Source: Rodentolepis nana
Lineage: Eukaryota > Platyhelminthes > Cestoda > Cyclophyllidea > Hymenolepididae
Direction: 5' to 3'
Length of the DNA stretch: 12,479 nt
Assembly (NCBI GenBank): GCA_900617975.1
Contig: UZAE01001592.1
Coordinates: forward strand, 1-12,479
Numbering within the stretch: the first letter of the stretch is position 1; every line of letters begins with the position of its first letter. Below the pieces are notes generated by a model. That model had not been told where the DNA came from. It did not search any database and saw nothing but the letters and a program-made list of their open reading frames with translations. Below are positions 7,600 to 12,479 of the stretch, piece after piece. The position numbers and the translations under genes were made by a program.

Positions 7600-7848
7600 T
7601 TACAATGGATTAATCGGTTTGTATTTTATTTCATCGAGTGAAGTGGTTGTTAAACATTCATAAATTAAATCACCGACAGTTATAATAGGGTAAGGCGTCT
7701 TTATTGTTCCTGTTATGAGGTTCTCCACTAGTACCCATTGTTCTGTGACTTCCGCGAAAGTATGTTTTATCAGATAAGACACCGCCAACTTTCTTTTGAA
7801 ATAAACTGATTTCAATAGGTCTACTTGATCTTTCACCAACCGGTGTTT
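7600..7848 (-). CDS. Unidentified putative terminal exon (82 residues)
   Basis: On the minus strand an acceptor-like TGGTCATTTAG ends at 7849. From there the frame is open for 82 codons to TAA at 7602-7600. It reads KHRLVKDQVDLLKSVYFKRK, LAVSYLIKHTFAEVTEQWVL, VENLITGTIKTPYPIITVGD and LIYECLTTTSLDEIKYKPIN. There is no ATG near the start, so it would be an internal or last exon, not a whole gene. Amphipathic helical patterning and balanced composition suggest real coding, but the protein was not recognised and no upstream exon was found between here and GALM. A pseudogene fragment is possible. Confidence 0.35.
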   Translation of the reverse strand, partial: KHRLVKDQVDLLKSVYFKRKLAVSYLIKHTFAEVTEQWVLVENLITGTIKTPYPIITVGDLIYECLTTTSLDEIKYKPINPL

Positions 7849-8287
7849 CTAAATGACCACAAGATATTCAGAATTTACCAGTGGTGCAAACGTTAAACAA
7901 TGCTTGGGTGTGAAACAGGTGTGTACTAGGGGCTATTTGGCGTCCGATATTCAACCGATTTTTAAGGTATAGATTGCGTTATCGATAACTAGAATATCCA
8001 AATTAGCATTAATCAAAACCAATTGACCATGGCAATCTCTTCTCAGATAGTAATTGGGTCCCATAGTAAACAAAGACAAAGGTAGTTTCTAACTTGATAG
8101 AGATGCTTAAACATAGGTTAAGTTCATGTTAATTAATGTAATTTTTAAATAAGGCAAATTATTCATTATTTGAAGTAATATTTGCACTTCTTGAATATAG
8201 GATGGGATGTTTTAATTATATCGATCGATTTAATCAATGAAACATTAGTTGATTGTAATAGTCCTATTACTTCCAGAGCAATAATTG
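7849..8287. other. Intergenic, GALM 3' flank
   Basis: No ORF or RNA gene is visible. It should contain the GALM 3' end. The nearest candidate poly(A) signal on the minus strand is the ATTAAA variant at 8234-8229, about 54 nt past the stop. Confidence 0.4.
8229..8234 (-). terminator. Possible GALM poly(A) signal (ATTAAA)
   Basis: This is an ATTAAA hexamer read on the minus strand about 54 nt downstream of the GALM stop. ATTAAA is the commonest variant of AATAAA, but it occurs often by chance in AT-rich DNA. Confidence 0.25.
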
Positions 8288-9041
8288 TTAGTTTTTCTGA
8301 ACTGTAAATTCAAACCTTGTTTTCTGGACATAGTTCATTTCAATTGGAGCAACAAATTGCTTTGGGAAATTTGATCGATTCACCGCATCAGGAAATCCCT
8401 GAGCCTCAAGACAGAACCCAGAATGAGAAGGATAACTGTAGGTATCTTTTCCAATAGGATCAGACTTTGGATCCAAGAAGTTTCCCGTGTAAAATTGAAC
8501 TCCCAATTGGTCAGTAAAAAGCTCTAACTTGCGAGAAGAGTTGGGTTCACACACTGTGACTTTCGCTTCATCTCCCGGTAGGTTTCTGAACATATAGAAT
8601 TCATCGTATCCATGAGGTGGTGGATGAATCTTCCTCAGGCCCTCTTTAAGACACTTCAACGAAGTGAGATCCGTTTCATCAACTTTCCCAACCTTGATTA
8701 GGCGGCCAGTTGGGATGTGTTCTGCGTCGCATTCACACATTTTATCGGACTGAATACAGACCGAATGTCGATCAAGGGCCTCAGGACCAGCACGATGGCC
8801 TGCAAGATTGAAGTAAGTGTGATTTGTGAGATTTATTGGACAAATGGCATCTGTAATGGAGGCAAAATAATCAATCGACAGGCTGACACGTTGGTCTTCT
8901 TCATTTACTGAAAGACGATAAGTAATATAGACGGTCAAGTTTCCAGGGAAGCCATCCTCACCATCGACGGAAACCACCTTGAGTTTCACACTATCCTCCT
9001 TTAATTCGACAATATCCCAAACGCGAAAGGATAGTCCCGTG
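8288..9041 (-). CDS. GALM: GALM exon 2 (C-terminal 251 residues)
   Basis: The acceptor TCTCCTCTCTTTATTTCAG ends at 9042, with a strong pyrimidine tract. The first base C completes a Thr codon, then TGLSFRVWDIVELKEDSV follows, aligning directly after the HGG of exon 1. The exon holds the catalytic His and Glu and the conserved C-terminal QFVAPIEMNYVQKTRFEFTV. The stop is TAA at 8290-8288. Confidence 0.95.
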
Positions 9042-11027
9042 CTGAAATAAAGAGAGGAGAATTGCATTACATTGCCGAAAATGAAAACGTGCCCATAAAC
9101 CTTCTCTGAAGCGTTTCAACCAACTTCACTAAGTCAATTGATTAACATACCTGGACTAATCACTTCAATTTAATCTTTCTTCCAATTTTCTTTTATGATT
9201 CATAGTGTTCACCAAGCAGATTTTAAGAGTTGTTACAAAAGCACTTTTGTCCTATCATTGGCCATAAAACGTATTCATTGAACTAGATACTTTTGTTTTA
9301 ATTCACATAAATGTGCAAAGATGGTAATCGGGTATTTATCACCATGAAATTACTGCTTTCCGTATTACACTTCAAAATGCAAATATTTAATGCCTTTAAA
9401 TCCACATATTAAAAACTTTCAGCCGCTTGAAATCCCCTTAGAAGTTATTTATTAAACGATTTACCACGAAAATGAATAATAATTTGAACATTATTCGTAC
9501 GCAGGAGTGTGGATACATTTTTTCACTGTTAAAATATAGATGCAATATGTGTTTACTGGGAGTTGGCCAAACGTGGAACCACAAAAATAGCTCTGTAAGT
9601 ACTCTTTAACGAGAGACATTAAAAGTACGACAGAGCAAATATTCAACCATTATTTATAGGCTATTTAAGACGCGTTCTAGTCCACTTCGCTTTAATGACA
9701 CATCCGAGAGTGAGGTCAAGGCGGAGGAAGTATCTTCCACTTGTTTGGGCATTGGACGTTACCAAGCAATGTCCGGTAAGATTCTCTCAAGGTTTTCAGC
9801 AGAAATCTTAGGTTTATATAAAAGGCATACGGGGTTTTATATGAAACGTTTCAGAGTATCAATATTACCAATTTCCTTGCCCGGTTTATAAAAGCAACAC
9901 AATATCAGCTCAAAACTGAACACTGATATATATACTCACAATCACCAAAACAGCTGAAAAACTTGTTGCTTACCCAAGGTGATCAATGAATGCAGAGATT
10001 CCAATCTAATAGAGATTCTGGGCATAGTCCCATTATTCTTAGGGTTCATCAGCAAAGTTCTTGCCTACTAACACGCGTTGCATTTATTTTACGAGCGAAA
10101 TGGCTAGTTGTGTTTAAATCTTACTTAACTAATAGCCGTATAATTACTCATAGCTTCGTCATAGCAAATAAAGGAATATGGACGTTCAAACTTATAGTTA
10201 ATAAGTTTTCCTACCCGACTCCGTTAATGTCTAAATTTAAATAGCCATAGGTCAAGGTATGAAAAGCACTTAATGTGAGCCACTGAGACTAGGCTCTATT
10301 GGCGCCAGGAAACAGCATGATAGTATTTGCAGCTAAATGTTAACAACAAGTCTTTTGCTTCCACTCAGATCACATCACTTCTAAGGCCTCTGTCTATTCA
10401 TTCACTTTATTTAAGATATGGAAAATGTAAAAGGCAACACGAAAATAAGCTAACCTCCCTCTCAGAATATTTTTTATAGCTTTTAAGTGAGAGGGAAATA
10501 TTGAGTAGGAGGAAGAAAATTGAGGTTATCGGAAATAAATTCCTAACTTTCACGAACTTCCCCCATGAAACACAGCCTTGTGCAAAACATTTTGTTAAAA
10601 AAAAACTCTAGAAAACGTACGTTCCACCATGAAGACAATGTTTCTTCTGCTGATTTTTTGGTAGCTTGTAAACCATTGAGATTGACGGATTCAATTCGAT
10701 TGGAATAGTGAAGTTGGCATTGCTTATCCTACCGGCAACTCTACCAACAATGACACCATGATAAGCCGGGTTCTTTTCGTAGCTCCCAATATCTGGGTAG
10801 CCAAGAACAACATCAGCCGTGCTCAATCCATTCTTTTTCCTTCCCCCAGTATCAGTGTATCCTGGTACCCAAAGTTGTTGAATTGCTGCGCCGTAGTTAA
10901 TAATGACTGCCCTCACCTTGTTCCACGCTTCGGCATCTGTTCCATTGGAGAGCTTTTCGCTCAACTTTGGCCGAAGTGTGACCCTCTTCACGGGAATACC
11001 CTTACTAGTCTTACCCCAATCCTCCAT
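8288..11027 (-). CDS. GALM: Aldose 1-epimerase (galactose mutarotase), two exons
   Basis: A complete gene on the minus strand: exon 1 is 11027-10621, exon 2 is 9041-8288, joined in phase 2 to give 1161 nt and 386 residues, a little longer than the roughly 340 usual for animal GALM. It interconverts alpha and beta anomers of aldoses, feeding galactose into the Leloir pathway, in the cytosol. Family landmarks in order are GVIVGRVAGRI (91-101), CLHGG with His133, DGEDGFPGN, NLTNHTYFNLAG with the general-acid His210, GYDEFY with Asp282, QLGVQFYTGNF with Gln318, and GFCLEAQGFPDAVN with the general-base Glu348. The one oddity is Gly99 where the family normally has Asn in the RxxNR motif. No frameshift or stop was seen, so it looks functional. 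Confidence 0.95.
9042..10620 (-). other. GALM: GALM intron (1579 nt)
   Basis: This GT-AG phase-2 intron contains no recognised gene. It holds a nested inverted repeat at 10454-10512 and, on the plus strand at 9695-9775, a small ATG-initiated open stretch rich in Arg that ends at a GTAAG donor-like site. The plus-strand ORF at 9990-10244 has no family signal. Confidence 0.85.
10454..10512. repeat. Nested inverted repeat
   Basis: The perfect 9-bp arms TCCCTCTCA (10456-10464) and TGAGAGGGA (10488-10496) surround a 23-nt loop. An overlapping alternative pairing uses CCTCC...AATATT (10454-10471) against AATATT...GGAGG (10497-10512). It lies about 110 nt inside the GALM intron from the donor. A role is not evident. 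Confidence 0.55.
10621..11027 (-). CDS. GALM: GALM exon 1 (N-terminal 135 residues)
   Basis: The first in-frame ATG at 11027 gives MEDWGKTSKGIPVKRVTLRP. No nearby acceptor suggests an upstream coding exon, and length and alignment fit a complete N-terminus. The exon carries the strand leading to YGAAIQQLWVP, VVLGYPDIGSYEKNPAYHG, GRVAGRI and CLHGG. The donor after GGAAC is GTACGT (10620-10615), phase 2. Confidence 0.93.
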
Positions 11028-11105
11028 TAGTTGAAAATGCGTCTATAGGTGCGAGGCTATGGCTTATTCTGAGTGGAGAACCAATTATAAGTACGAGTGT
11101 GTGCT

Positions 11106-11117
11106 GATTGGTCAATC
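11106..11117 (-). promoter_or_regulatory. CCAAT-box-like inverted repeat upstream of GALM
   Basis: GATTGGTCAATC is a near-palindrome that places CCAAT on the minus strand 80 nt upstream of the GALM start and CAAT on the plus strand. The minus-strand context GACCAATCAG is close to the NF-Y consensus. The position suits a proximal promoter, but the transcription start is unknown. Confidence 0.3.
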
Positions 11118-12383
11118 AAGGAACGTTTTACTTTCAGTCAGCTCGATTATGATATAAATATTACAGAACCTGTTGTCTCTTGTCTAACTACGTTTGCGGT
11201 CCATAATTCGAAATACATCAATCCATACATCAGAAGTGCTGAAGTCTGGGAGAGATTATAACGATACAATGACAAATTTAATAACAATGAGATGGAATCA
11301 AATAAAATATTTAGTATAAGCAACATTTGTTGTGCTTGATAAGTTAAGATCCAGTTGGTGTCATATTGTTTACACTAAAGTCGAAAAACGTCATACTTTT
11401 AATCAACAACCCAGAGCAGATGTTAAAATTTGTAGATTAATTCTACCAAAGTCAAAATGACTGCGAAAGTTTGGTCGGTCCATCAGATAGCCACAGTACT
11501 CATATGTATCTATAGCTCACTGTCTGTATGTGAAATATACACGTATATCTATAAAATTCCCAGTTTATATGCTCATATATGGCTCATATGTTCAAATAGC
11601 TAATTGACAGATGATAATTTCTTGACTGTTTGCTAATCATACGAAAAACGAACGCTCCCCAACCAAGACTTAGTGTGCTGGCTAGGAAAGGCTGGTGTTT
11701 TCTTTAATTCGTAAGGAAGACTAGTAGTCGATAAATTGTAGGAAAAAAGGAGACCTCTATTAAAACTTCTGCTTACAATTTTACGGAGGGACAATGAAAT
11801 AAGCCCCTCTTGATTTGGCGACGAATTTAAGCAGCTTAAAATAATTAACTTATTTTTTAAACATATCAAGGAAAGAATTTTAATTTCAAATTTTGGCCAT
11901 TTTATTGTGGATATACTGAATAACATTCAGAGCTTAGTTATCACTAACTTGATATTACAAAGAGACTATCAGATAGCGACATCTTGCCAATGGCATTCTT
12001 GGTGAATTCCAGTTTTGGCTTTGCAAATCCCGGTTAACAAAACCTGACTTAATGATCTATCGTCGACTGATGATGAGCTACGCGCCCGATCGATACCTAT
12101 ATAGTTATAAAATATCGACTGCGGCGCACGTTTTTCTGTCTTAACTCAATTAACCTCCAAAATAGCCGCAAATCTCAGAAATCACTAATAACATCTTCAC
12201 TGCTACAAAATTAGGCCAAGAAACGACCTAATTTTACAAGCAGGCAAAATGTTACTTTGTGTTTTTCTTGGGCAAAAATATCCATTTTATCCGGTCCTCG
12301 AAAAGCTGAGGTGTTCACAGGTGAATATAATTGAGAGAATTGTGGAAAAACCGCAACGAACTGCCTTCCACCTACATTGCTTA
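11118..12383. other. No gene recognised
   Basis: This is GALM upstream flank and intergenic DNA. The 97-codon minus-strand ORF at 11633-11926 is AT-biased and lacks family features. A TATA-like run with a nearby CG-rich patch at 12080-12130 has no coding sequence after it. Confidence 0.4.
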
Positions 12384-12479
12384 TGTGGGGTGTGTGATAG
12401 ACACCCTGTGTGCACCCTGGGCGACGTATACTCATACGGCAAGTCTATTATTCGGCAGTTGACTTCCGACTTCAAAACA
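12384..12479. repeat. Dispersed repeat, copy 2 (cut by window end)
   Basis: Same orientation as 295-398, running from TGTGGGGTGTGTGATAGAC through GTGCACCCTGGGCGACGTAT, CTCATACGG, AAGTCTATTA and GGCAGTTGACTTCCGACTTC. It lacks short stretches that copy 1 has after GATAGAC and after CATACGG. It continues past the window, so its length is unknown. Confidence 0.75.

Noticed and set aside
9990..10244. Plus-strand 84-codon ORF in the GALM intron
   Set aside because: It has no family resemblance and lies within an intron of a well-supported gene; chance is the simpler explanation.
11633..11926. Minus-strand 97-codon ORF
   Set aside because: It is rich in Ile, Leu, Lys and Ser from AT-biased DNA, has no motif and no flanking gene structure.
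295..12479. Edge repeats as LTRs of one retrotransposon
   Set aside because: There is no gag, pol or reverse transcriptase between them, no TG...CA ends or primer-binding site, and the interior holds ordinary host genes.

Overview
This is a eukaryotic, almost certainly animal, genomic window. It is AT-rich and gene-sparse. Genes are split into short exons with GT-AG introns, and nothing is arranged as an operon. A small-intron style, a dispersed repeat at both edges and divergent animal proteins make an invertebrate such as a parasitic flatworm plausible. No species marker was recognised, so the lineage is inference.

From left to right. A dispersed repeat copy lies at 295-398, followed by a pyrimidine-rich tract. 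Bases 590-1659 (minus) carry a LicD/fukutin-like phosphotransferase fragment, with the family Asp cluster in one exon and a second in-frame block downstream. Bases 1660-4745 hold nothing recognisable. Bases 4746-6954 (plus) carry six exons of the C-terminal two thirds of a GTPBP6/HflX-type GTPase. Its P-loop and DxxG are intact, but it has two frame changes, NKCG in place of NKxD, and an in-frame TAG before a conserved-looking tail. It is probably a decaying gene, or an intact gene hit by assembly errors. Bases 6979-7848 hold two unidentified minus-strand ORFs, one of which looks like a terminal exon. Bases 8288-11027 (minus) are a complete two-exon aldose 1-epimerase (galactose mutarotase, GALM-like) of 386 residues. 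Bases 11028-12383 hold a possible GALM promoter element and no gene. A second copy of the dispersed repeat in the same orientation runs off the end from 12384.

The three recognised genes are not functionally linked: sugar-anomer interconversion (GALM), probable mitochondrial ribosome-associated GTPase (GTPBP6), and cell-surface or glycan phosphotransfer (LicD). No novel multi-gene system, CRISPR array, virus, RNA gene or intact mobile element was found. The most interesting signals are splicing-scale ones: a back-to-back acceptor/donor resembling a zero-length recursive exon inside a GTPBP6 intron, a possible 33-nt micro-intron that would remove a stop codon in the LicD gene, and the cluster of lesions in GTPBP6.
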